5,467 bases of DNA. It comes from Candidatus Zixiibacteriota bacterium. GTDB lineage: Bacteria > Zixibacteria > MSB-5A5 > JAABVY01. The DNA lies in assembly GCA_014730285.1 (NCBI GenBank), contig WJIM01000291.1, positions 1 to 5,467 of the forward strand. Direction: 5' to 3'. The notes beneath the pieces were generated by a model that had not been told where the DNA came from, ran no database searches, and worked only from the letters and a program-made list of their open reading frames with translations. Shown here one piece after another: positions 1 through 5,062 of this stretch. Within the stretch, counting starts at the first letter, position 1. Every line of letters begins with the position of its first letter. The position numbers and the translations under genes are program-made.

Positions 1-258
1 CTCATCGATCCACTCGGCATCACTGGAGGCGTTGGAGATTGTGAACATCACATCAGCCGTTGCGCCCGGTGTGAAGCCGGCGGTAGTGGTGATGTTAGCG
101 CCGTCGATTTCCTTCGGCAGCGGATCACCATAGTCTATCATTACCTCGAAGTCCATGTCTACGTCGCCTGAGTTACCGAGGTTCAGGGTTGTGCAGCCGG
201 ATTCATCCACGCCAACCTGACAGAACTCGATCAGGGTCTGATCGTATTCAAGAGTCGG
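1..258 (-). other. Start of an Ig-like (ASH/choice-of-anchor D-like) region, cut by window edge
   Basis: Residues 1008-1093 have beta-rich text with LNLGNSGDVDMDFEV (1032-1046), which resembles the 'l.l.NsG..dl.f.v' core of ASH/choice-of-anchor D-type Ig-like domains. It then passes to ADVMFTISNASSDAEWIDE at the window edge, probably the opening of another beta-sandwich module. Two cysteines (1020, 1029) could pair. The family assignment is tentative because the second module is truncated. Confidence 0.45.
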
Positions 259-3200
259 AGGCTCGAGGTAGTTAATTGTCAGATCGAAGTCGGGGATACA
301 ATCCGGTGACGGCCAGGTGTCGATCATCAGATAGTATGTTCCCGGTTCGAGCAATACGACGAATCCATGCGGATCGCCGGAATAATCGGTAGCTTCGGCG
401 ATACAATCGCTGTAGCCTGATCCCGGAGGCGGGCAGTCAGCGCCCAGACCCATACCGGTCCAGCTTGTACCCTTGGGATCATGAATGAATTCATAATATC
501 CCGCTTCGTCGATATTGATTTCGTAAAGGATGTCCTCACCGCCGTCATAGGATGACAGACAGGTTGAGCTGTAGTCATCTATTCTGCCGCAGGTAGTCTG
601 GCCAATGTCCATATAGGGAGCATCGGAAGGCAGATTGACTTTGAGCGGATCGGAACAATTGTCGCCGGGCTCAGGGATAAGCTCTTCGATTGTCAGTGTG
701 AAGGCCGGGATACAATCCGGTGACGGCCAGGTATCGATCATCAGGTAATAGGTGCCGGGTGTGAGCTCGATTGAGAAGCTCTTGGCTGAACCTGATGAAC
801 TGGTTACCTCTGCCAGACAGTCGCTGTAGCTGGATCCCGGAGGCGGGCAGCTTGCGCCCAGAGCCATACCGGAATAGCTGGTTCCCTGAGGATCAAGCGT
901 GAATATGGCGTTGAATGACGTATTGACGTTGATTTCGTAGAAGATATCTTCGCCGCCGTCATAGTAGCTCATACATGTGTTGCTTTCGTTATTGCCGCGT
1001 CCGCAGGTGTAGTTATTGTCGACATAGGGCAGATCGGCTGAGCTGTTAACAGTAACCTTCAGAGGATCGGTACAGTTGTCACCGGGCATTGAAGGCGGAC
1101 AATCAACGGCATTGATCTCGACAACGAAGTCGTAAGGATCAGCGCCGAAAGCAACTACATAATAATAAGTACCATCCGGAATATCTTCGAATGTTAACTG
1201 CGGCCAGCCATTGGGGCAGTCGAAGGCACCGGAGGTGAAGTAATACATTGAAGCCTCGTCGCAGCAATCCGGCTCTGAATTTTCAGCAACCAGAGTCGCA
1301 CTGACTGTTGACGGGCTGGCACCGCTTGAACCGCAGTAACTGACACTTACGTCATTGCAGTTGTCAGTGCTGCTGAGTGTGAACTGGTACCATACTCCAT
1401 ACCACTCGTCGAAAATCGACGGGCAGTCGATGGTGGCGCCAACTGTTGTGCCGGAAGTCGGTGTGCCGAGAGTGATAGCCTCGGCGCCGGAGCACTCATC
1501 GTTGGCGGGTGCCGGCGGGCACTCCTGAATATCCAGTGTGAACTGGAAGTCCTGCGTCTGGCCGCCGTAAGTGCCGGGGCCGGTGAAGGCAGGATAATAG
1601 TAGGTGCCTGCGGAAAGACCGTTCCAGTATGAGGTCGGATTTCCGTCGGCCGGGCACTCGTCCCAGGTGGTGTTGCTGTGCAGGATGTAATCATCACAGG
1701 CACAGTCGTCCATCAGGACAACACCGACAGTCACCAGCTCGGGTGAGGTGCCGCAGTAGTCGATTGTGACATTGCCGCAGGAATACGGATTCTCGAAAGA
1801 ATACCATACCGCCTGCCAGTCGAGAAGACCGGGGCAATCCACGGTTGAATTGATTGTGGTACCGGTTACCGTCTGCGGGAAAGGTCCTGCAATCGGCTCG
1901 GCGTCGGCGCACTGGTCGTTGGCCGGAGCAGCCGGAGGAACGCCCAGATAATCGATCGTCAAATCGAAGTCCGCAATGCAGTCCGGTGACGGCCAGGTAT
2001 CGACCATCACGTAATAGGTTCCTGCAGGGACCACTGCGCTGGTTACGCCGTAAGGACTGCCGGAACTGCTGCTGGTATTAATCAGGCAGTTAGTCGGAGG
2101 GCAGTCTGTAGAAACGGCAAAACCGGTGTAGGTCGTGCCCTTGGGATCCAGAGTGATATCGACAAAGACATCTTCTGTGACGGTGAATTCATAAATGATG
2201 TCTTCTCCGCCATCATAGTATCCCATACAGGTTGTGCCATTGTAGGCATCTCCACGACCGCAGGTATAGTTCGTATTTACATACTGATCTGATACGAAAT
2301 CGGCCGGGAATGTTGCGACTAGAGGATTGGTGCAATCGTCTCCAGCTCCTGCAACCGGGCAGGGATTGTTTGTACAATCAAGACCTTCATCCCAGGAGAT
2401 GAAGTCCGGGCGGGAAGTGCAGTCACCCTGTGTCTCGTCGGCACAGGAAGGTGCGGCGGGATCGCCGTAACAGCAACGTCCGCTCGGAAGAGGATCGTCA
2501 TTGACCGAGATATAGTCAAATGCGCCCTCGGCGCCATCGACTCCAACATAACGGAAACCGAATGCAACGTTGGTTTCGGTCAGATAAGCTGTAAGATCGA
2601 TGGTTACTTCATACCAGGTCCAGTTGGTAAATTCACCAGCCTGAGATTCATCCCAGAGCATGGTGTTGAAATTTGCACCGCCGTCGGTGGAAATCCAGAC
2701 CTCGAGGTCGTAGTTGTCATTAGGATCGACACCCCAGTAATAGCTCATCAGCCAATGGAATTCCAATACCCAGCTTGATCCGCCGGTGGTCAGGTCGACA
2801 ACCGGGCTGATCAGCCACTCGTCCTGCGGGACCAGTGCGGGATCGTATTCGCAGTTGGTGTAATATGTGCCATTGTAGGGGCTGCTTGATGCACTCTTCC
2901 AGGTGAATCCTGCATTTGTCACGTCTGCTGTCCACCCTGTCGGGGGTACAACTCCACTCTCAAAGTCCTCAAACAAGAGATTGGTTGCAGGGGCAGCCTT
3001 GTCAACCGCATTCTGAATTTTGGGACTGGTTTTGAGAGCCGGATCGTTCGGGTTCATGCCGTCGCGGGGGGCAGCGGCTACCAAAGGCTGTTCGACATCG
3101 GTCTTCAAAGCCTTGTTGTTAGCCATATAATCCTGCTTTGCGGCCCACTCTTCGGGCGTAAAGTGATCGCCGTCAATAATGATGAAATCGCTTTCATCTA

Positions 3201-3279
3201 GGGCAAAAGCAGCGAGGCAGAAAGCCAGAACGAATACGGGCAGCAGTAATGCCAGCAGTAATTTGTTACCTTTAAGCAT
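1..3279 (-). CDS. Large secreted multi-domain surface protein (choice-of-anchor J plus PPC-like repeats), 3' end outside window
   Basis: The frame is open without a stop from the ATG at 3279 to the window edge, giving 1093 visible residues. The start is well supported: AAGGAGA lies five to six bases upstream and a Sec signal peptide follows. Residues 1-26 have Lys3/Lys6, a hydrophobic core and an A-F-A site at 24-26. Domains in order are a Lys-rich linker (27-100), a choice-of-anchor J/cleaved-adhesin-like jelly roll (about 101-260), a six-Cys module (267-308), five PPC-like repeats A1-B1-B2-A2-A3 (313-1005), and an Ig-like start (1008 on). There are 44 cysteines; nearly all fall in fixed patterns per repeat, which predicts disulfides and an extracytoplasmic location. 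The chain after residue 100 is very acidic, with only about seven lysines. No catalytic domain is visible. The likely role is a surface or secreted binding protein, possibly with a catalytic or sorting part beyond the window. It has its own strong promoter. The gene and exact function are not recognised. Confidence 0.93.
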   Translation of the reverse strand, partial: MLKGNKLLLALLLPVFVLAFCLAAFALDESDFIIIDGDHFTPEEWAAKQDYMANNKALKTDVEQPLVAAAPRDGMNPNDPALKTSPKIQNAVDKAAPATNLLFEDFESGVVPPTGWTADVTNAGFTWKSASSSPYNGTYYTNCEYDPALVPQDEWLISPVVDLTTGGSSWVLEFHWLMSYYWGVDPNDNYDLEVWISTDGGANFNTMLWDESQAGEFTNWTWYEVTIDLTAYLTETNVAFGFRYVGVDGAEGAFDYISVNDDPLPSGRCCYGDPAAPSCADETQGDCTSRPDFISWDEGLDCTNNPCPVAGAGDDCTNPLVATFPADFVSDQYVNTNYTCGRGDAYNGTTCMGYYDGGEDIIYEFTVTEDVFVDITLDPKGTTYTGFAVSTDCPPTNCLINTSSSSGSPYGVTSAVVPAGTYYVMVDTWPSPDCIADFDLTIDYLGVPPAAPANDQCADAEPIAGPFPQTVTGTTINSTVDCPGLLDWQAVWYSFENPYSCGNVTIDYCGTSPELVTVGVVLMDDCACDDYILHSNTTWDECPADGNPTSYWNGLSAGTYYYPAFTGPGTYGGQTQDFQFTLDIQECPPAPANDECSGAEAITLGTPTSGTTVGATIDCPSIFDEWYGVWYQFTLSSTDNCNDVSVSYCGSSGASPSTVSATLVAENSEPDCCDEASMYYFTSGAFDCPNGWPQLTFEDIPDGTYYYVVAFGADPYDFVVEINAVDCPPSMPGDNCTDPLKVTVNSSADLPYVDNNYTCGRGNNESNTCMSYYDGGEDIFYEINVNTSFNAIFTLDPQGTSYSGMALGASCPPPGSSYSDCLAEVTSSSGSAKSFSIELTPGTYYLMIDTWPSPDCIPAFTLTIEELIPEPGDNCSDPLKVNLPSDAPYMDIGQTTCGRIDDYSSTCLSSYDGGEDILYEINIDEAGYYEFIHDPKGTSWTGMGLGADCPPPGSGYSDCIAEATDYSGDPHGFVVLLEPGTYYLMIDTWPSPDCIPDFDLTINYLEPPTLEYDQTLIEFCQVGVDESGCTTLNLGNSGDVDMDFEVMIDYGDPLPKEIDGANITTTAGFTPGATADVMFTISNASSDAEWIDE
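265..666 (-). repeat. PPC-like repeat A3 in large surface protein
   Basis: Residues 872-1005, beginning GDNCSDPLKV and containing TCGRID, YDGGEDILYEI, DPKGTSWTGMGLG, GYSDCIAEA and PGTYYLMIDTWPSPDC. Its six cysteines (875, 897, 907, 949, 959, 994) are spaced 22, 10, 42, 10 and 35. The repeat ends with FDLTINYL, then a short proline-rich join leads to the Ig-like region. Confidence 0.85.
682..1083 (-). repeat. PPC-like repeat A2 in large surface protein
   Basis: Residues 733-866, beginning GDNCTDPLKV and containing YTCGRG, YYDGGEDIFYEI, LDPQGTSYSGMALG, SYSDCLAEV and PGTYYLMIDTWPSPDC. Its six cysteines (736, 759, 769, 811, 821, 856) are spaced 23, 10, 42, 10 and 35, almost exactly as in A3. It is the closest relative of A3 and probably arose with it by a tandem duplication. 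Confidence 0.85.
1096..1506 (-). repeat. PPC-like repeat B2 in large surface protein
   Basis: Residues 592-728, beginning ANDECSGAEAI and containing GTTVGATIDCP, YGVWYQF, VSVSYCGSS and IPDGTYYYVVAFG. It has eight cysteines (596, 619, 641, 649, 672, 673, 688, 727) in the same order as B1, including the close pair (672-673 here, 526/528 in B1). It is a tandem paralogue of B1, clearly diverged in the loops. Confidence 0.8.
1513..1923 (-). repeat. PPC-like repeat B1 in large surface protein
   Basis: Residues 453-589, beginning ANDQCADAEPI and containing GTTINSTVDCP, VWYSFENP, VTIDYCGTS and LSAGTYYYPAF. This is the common bacterial surface module in which 'ANDxCxxAxxI' leads into a beta-sandwich and an aGTYY strand. 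Eight cysteines (457, 482, 501, 509, 526, 528, 542, 587) align in order with those of B2. It is adjacent to B2 with only a two-residue join (residues 590-591). Confidence 0.8.
1945..2343 (-). repeat. PPC-like repeat A1 in large surface protein
   Basis: Residues 313-445, from GDDCTNPL to FDLTIDYL. It has the layout of a bacterial pre-peptidase C-terminal-like beta-sandwich: YDGGEDIIYEF, a central LDPKGTTYTG, then PAGTYYVMVDTWPSPDC and a closing strand. Six cysteines at 316, 340, 351, 393, 398 and 434 match repeats A2 and A3, but the gap between the fourth and fifth is five residues rather than ten. It is the most diverged A copy and is separated from the others by the two B repeats. Confidence 0.8.
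2356..2481 (-). other. Six-cysteine linker module
   Basis: Residues 267-308 form a short Cys-rich unit with Cys269, 270, 279, 287, 302 and 307, running from GRCCYGDP to DCTNNPCP. Cys-Cys starts and CxxNPCP ends recur in short modules of secreted proteins from planctomycete- and Zixibacteria-type genomes, from memory only. It sits between the jelly-roll domain and the first PPC-like repeat, and probably forms a compact disulfide-bonded spacer. No function is assigned. Confidence 0.55.
2500..2979 (-). other. Choice-of-anchor J / cleaved-adhesin-like domain
   Basis: Residues about 101-260 begin with LLFEDFESGVVPPTGWT, the typical opening of the choice-of-anchor J (cleaved adhesin, MAM-like jelly roll) family. 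The family's other landmarks follow in order: DEWLISPVVDL (153-163), LEVWISTDGG (192-201), WYEVTIDLTAYL (222-233), VAFGFRY (238-244) and the closing FDYISVND (254-261). In this family the domain is a beta-sandwich on exported proteins, often binding carbohydrate or serving as an adhesion module. Binding partner here is unknown. Strand labels refer to the coding strand of the large CDS. Confidence 0.85.
3202..3279 (-). other. Sec signal peptide of the large surface protein
   Basis: Residues 1-26 form a classical signal peptide: a short positive N-region (Lys3, Lys6), a leucine/valine/phenylalanine-rich core over residues 7-22, and A24-F25-A26 before Leu27, which fits signal peptidase I. Cys21 is preceded by L-A-F, and Phe at -1 does not fit a lipobox, so lipoprotein processing is unlikely. 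Confidence 0.85.
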
Positions 3280-3513
3280 TGACTCTCCTTTCGCTTAAGG
3301 CGGGTTACTTTTGAGAAATAAAGAGAAATTTGCGTCCACTGTTAACCAAATGGCTAAAGTGGGCATGTGTGTACGGGGCCCTATCTACTCCTCCCAATAG
3401 ATAAGGGGTCTTGCACATTGTTGCTTTACTCTAACGATAACTAAATCCTAAGTGCTCAACTTTTATCATTCTGTTAAGAACAAAAAGCTACTGATAAGTA
3501 TCCATGCACTGTC
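3280..3513 (-). promoter_or_regulatory. Long structured 5' leader of the large surface protein mRNA
   Basis: From the predicted start site near 3513 to the ATG is about 233 untranslated bases. Read on the minus strand it holds three structural blocks. First, AGTGC (3510-3506) with GCACT (3455-3451), enclosing TTATCA/TGATAA. Second, a nine-pair stem CCTTATCTA (3406-3398) with TAGATAGGG (3387-3379), whose ten-base loop contains GGAGG. Third, an eleven-pair hairpin with one bulged base, CCACTTTAGCC (3362-3352) against GGTTAA-C-AGTGG (3347-3336), with loop ATTT. No known riboswitch class was matched by eye. It may regulate translation, stabilise the mRNA, or be an uncharacterised element. The hairpins are read by hand, not by energy calculation. 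Confidence 0.5.
3285..3290 (-). promoter_or_regulatory. Shine-Dalgarno of the large surface protein
   Basis: On the minus strand AAGGAG (3290-3285) is followed by AGTCA and then ATG at 3279. This near-consensus site decides the start codon. The preceding CCTT (3300-3297) can pair with AAGG of the site across a six-base loop, so the site could be partly hidden in a small hairpin. Confidence 0.85.
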
Positions 3514-3519
3514 ATATAC

Positions 3520-3547
3520 ATTATATACCTAAATTCAAGAATGTCAA
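3520..3547 (-). promoter_or_regulatory. Consensus sigma-70 promoter of the large surface protein
   Basis: On the minus strand there is a perfect -35 TTGACA (3547-3542), a 16-bp spacer (3541-3526), and a perfect -10 TATAAT (3525-3520). The bases just upstream, about 3567-3548, are almost pure A/T with an A-run, like an UP element. The start site should be near 3513-3511. Both hexamers match the consensus fully, which suggests strong, activator-independent transcription. Confidence 0.88.
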
Positions 3548-3571
3548 GATTTTTTAACATATTTTGGGCTG

Positions 3572-3614
3572 AAAAAAGGCTGAAAAATGCGGTATTTGGG
3601 GGATTTTTACGCCT
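3572..3614 (-). terminator. Weak candidate intrinsic terminator for the phosphofructokinase gene
   Basis: On the minus strand AGGC (3614-3611) can pair with GCCT (3580-3577), and inside it AAAAAT (3608-3603) with ATTTTT (3588-3583). A 2x2 internal loop lies between the two stems and a 14-base loop at the tip, and TTTTT follows. It sits 125 or more bases after the stop codon and just before the next promoter, which is the expected place. The stem is short and AT-rich, so this is uncertain. The remaining intergenic bases 3615-3738 are AT-rich with no other clear signal. Confidence 0.35.
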
Positions 3615-3738
3615 GTTGCAGATTAATATCAACCACGATGTCCAGTATGTAAAAATTTAATTTTTTTAAAATAAACCGGGTTAAATCGATCAGGTTGTCA
3701 TTCTTCCCCTGATTTTCTACCGAATCTTACCAAAAAAA

Positions 3739-4830
3739 TCAAATATCTGTGCCGAAATTGATCCCTATGGATTGCGCTGTTTTTATATAAGCTGAATCTC
3801 TGGGCACCAGCCGGTATTTTCCGGCAACTTCTTCAATAGGGACAGGTTCTATGTCCTGACCCTTGAGGCCTACCATCAGGCCGTAGCGATTTCCATTTAC
3901 GAGCTTAACGGCCTCGTTTCCGAAACGGGTGGCCAGAAGCCGATCGTAGGCAGTGGGAATACCGCCTCGAAGCAGATGTCCCAGGATCGTAACACGTGTT
4001 TCCATGTTTATCAGCGATTCGATCTGCTTGGAGAGAACATTGGCAATGCCGCCGAGCCTGATTTTATCCGGACTCGTTTCAACTTTTTGCTGCACAACCA
4101 AATCGCCCCCAATAGGTTTTGCACCTTCGCCGACCACTATGATGCTGAATCCTTTGCCGCGGCGGTTTCTTTCCTTGATTTTATCGCAGATAATATTCAA
4201 ATCGTAGGGCAGCTCCGGGATCAGGATAATATCGCCGCCTCCCGCCATTCCCGAGGCCAATGCCAGCCATCCCGCATAACGCCCCATAACTTCAACGATC
4301 ATGACGCGGTGATGCGCCTCCGCGGTGGTATGGATCTTATCAACGGCATCCGTGGCGGTTTGCAGGGCCGAATCGAAGCCGAATGTCTGATCGGTACCGT
4401 ACAGGTCGTTGTCAATGGTTTTTGGGATTCCTACCGCCTTGATGCCCAGGTTCATCAAACCGTGCGTTGCGGCCATTGTGCCGTCTCCGCCAATCGCTAT
4501 AAGTGCATCCAGGCCAAGACGTTCGTAATTTCGAACAGCCTGCGATGATCTATCTATATAAATCCATTTTTCGTTTTCAAGGATGGGAAAGTTAAATGGA
4601 TCGGCCTTATTGGATGTGCCCAGAATCGTTCCGCCCCGGGTCAAAATTCCTGAAACCGCCTTGTCGTCCAAATCTCTGTAACGATTTTCTATCAATCCCT
4701 CATAGCCGTCCATAAAGCCGACAACTTCCATACCGTAATCATGTATAGCGGTTTTCACCACGCTTCTGACTACGGCGTTAAGCCCGGGACAATCGCCTCC
4801 CCCGGTCAAAACCCCGATTTTAATACTCAT
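3739..4830 (-). CDS. pfkA: 6-phosphofructokinase, group III (ATP- or PPi-dependent not certain)
   Basis: This cytoplasmic enzyme phosphorylates fructose 6-phosphate to fructose 1,6-bisphosphate in glycolysis. The complete chain is 363 residues, typical for group III PFKs and longer than the roughly 320 of E. coli PfkA. Visible motifs are GVLTGGGDCPGLNAVVR (6-22), TRGGTILGTSN (64-74), GGDGT (114-118), PKTIDND (136-142, with catalytic Asp140 and Asp142), MGRYAGW (182-188), IPELPYD, GEGAKPIGG and GHLLRGGIPTAYDR near 290-303. The Gly in GGDGT, where PPi enzymes have GGDDT, favours ATP. Lys137 in PKTIDND is also found in PPi-dependent and mixed-clade enzymes. The ATG at 4830 is chosen because AGGGG lies five bases upstream and the family starts there. 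An upstream in-frame ATG at 4929 would add 33 unrelated residues. It stands alone between two surface-protein genes. Confidence 0.96.
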   Translation of the reverse strand: MSIKIGVLTGGGDCPGLNAVVRSVVKTAIHDYGMEVVGFMDGYEGLIENRYRDLDDKAVSGILTRGGTILGTSNKADPFNFPILENEKWIYIDRSSQAVRNYERLGLDALIAIGGDGTMAATHGLMNLGIKAVGIPKTIDNDLYGTDQTFGFDSALQTATDAVDKIHTTAEAHHRVMIVEVMGRYAGWLALASGMAGGGDIILIPELPYDLNIICDKIKERNRRGKGFSIIVVGEGAKPIGGDLVVQQKVETSPDKIRLGGIANVLSKQIESLINMETRVTILGHLLRGGIPTAYDRLLATRFGNEAVKLVNGNRYGLMVGLKGQDIEPVPIEEVAGKYRLVPRDSAYIKTAQSIGINFGTDI

Positions 4831-4835
4831 TTTAT

Positions 4836-4840
4836 CCCCT
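4836..4840 (-). promoter_or_regulatory. Shine-Dalgarno deciding the pfkA start
   Basis: On the minus strand AGGGG (4840-4836) is followed by ATAAA and ATG at 4830. It supports the short start that begins MSIKIGVLTGGGD, in agreement with the conserved N-terminus of the family, over the in-frame ATG at 4929. Confidence 0.75.
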
Positions 4841-4886
4841 GTCTTCTCAAAATTAGCATATCTGCCTTTAATACAATTATCGATTG

Positions 4887-4952
4887 AATCTCTTATAACA
4901 TGAGTTTGAAAAGCATGTTTCATCGGCAAATCATTATGCCGACTAAGAGATT
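4887..4952. promoter_or_regulatory. Nested inverted repeats forming a possible three-way junction upstream of pfkA
   Basis: A 9-bp outer stem, AATCTCTTA (4887-4895) with TAAGAGATT (4944-4952), encloses two perfect 6-bp hairpins: AACATG (4897-4902) with CATGTT (4914-4919), and TCGGCA (4923-4928) with TGCCGA (4937-4942). Only 1, 3 and 1 bases join the three stems, so the whole 66 bases fold as a compact junction on either strand. It lies 57 bases before the pfkA start and after the upstream gene's terminator, so it could be a leader RNA of pfkA or a protein-binding site. No known RNA class was recognised. Confidence 0.5.
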
Positions 4953-4957
4953 AATTG

Positions 4958-4986
4958 AATGTAGGGATTTGGGAATTTATAGTAAA
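4958..4986 (-). promoter_or_regulatory. Weak candidate pfkA promoter
   Basis: On the minus strand TTTACT (4986-4981) and TACATT (4963-4958) are 17 bp apart, each matching four of six consensus bases. The start site would be near 4951, exactly at the beginning of the three-way-junction segment. Another equally weak pair (TTATAA and TGTATT, also 17 bp apart) lies downstream, so the true promoter is not decided. Confidence 0.25.
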
Positions 4987-4989
4987 GCA

Positions 4990-5030
4990 AAAAATAACCG
5001 CGCTGCTTTTTGGGCAGCGCGGTTTTATTT
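4990..5030 (-). terminator. Intrinsic terminator of the dockerin-protein gene (possibly bidirectional)
   Basis: A perfect 9-bp GC-rich stem, CCGCGCTGC (4998-5006) with GCAGCGCGG (5014-5022), has a 7-base loop. On the minus strand it is followed by TTATTTTTTG, a good U-tract. On the plus strand it is followed by TTTTATTT, so the signal could work both ways. It lies about 40 bases after the stop codon at 5063 and isolates that gene from pfkA. Confidence 0.92.
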
Positions 5031-5062
5031 AAAGCGGAAGTAATTCCGCCTATTCTAGCATT

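Noticed and set aside
302..1998. Recurring short identical DNA blocks as a CRISPR-like array
   Set aside because: The spacing is irregular and long (414 and 1266 bases), and the blocks encode the same protein motif in frame, so they are coding repeats.
327..2935. Several 60-118-codon open frames on both strands inside the large surface-protein gene
   Set aside because: All are alternative frames of a repeat-rich gene whose own frame is open for 1093 codons with clear domains. Their proteins are low-complexity Ser/Pro/Arg text typical of shadow frames.
3210..3230. Cys21 as a lipoprotein attachment site
   Set aside because: The preceding residues L-A-F place Phe at -1, which does not fit a lipobox, while A-F-A three residues later fits signal peptidase I.
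3325..3340. GGACGCAAA resembling part of the GEMM/c-di-GMP-I riboswitch
   Set aside because: Only this short piece matches. The paired GCAAACC-type half, the tetraloop-receptor arrangement and the AAAGCC continuation are missing.
3295..3366. Possible 23-codon upstream ORF in the leader of the large gene
   Set aside because: There is no Shine-Dalgarno close to its ATG (the GGAGG in the hairpin loop is about 20 bases away) and no codon run typical of an attenuator peptide.
3689..3713. Hairpin ATCAGG/CCTGAT downstream of pfkA as terminator
   Set aside because: Only six pairs with a 13-base loop, and no T-run follows on the minus strand.
3976..4548. Plus-strand open frame of 190 codons opposite pfkA
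   Set aside because: It lies fully antisense to a highly conserved enzyme gene, has no recognisable motif and no clear ribosome site, and is explained by the codon use of pfkA.
4831..4929. Longer pfkA start at ATG 4929, adding 33 residues
   Set aside because: The extension has no similarity to the family's N-terminus and lacks a ribosome site, and part of it lies in the inverted-repeat element. The ATG at 4830 has AGGGG at good spacing.
4911..4930. CGATGAAAC on the minus strand, resembling a hammerhead ribozyme core
   Set aside because: The CUGAUGA and GAAA core segments are not in the required positions relative to the three stems, and no NUH cleavage site is present at the junction.
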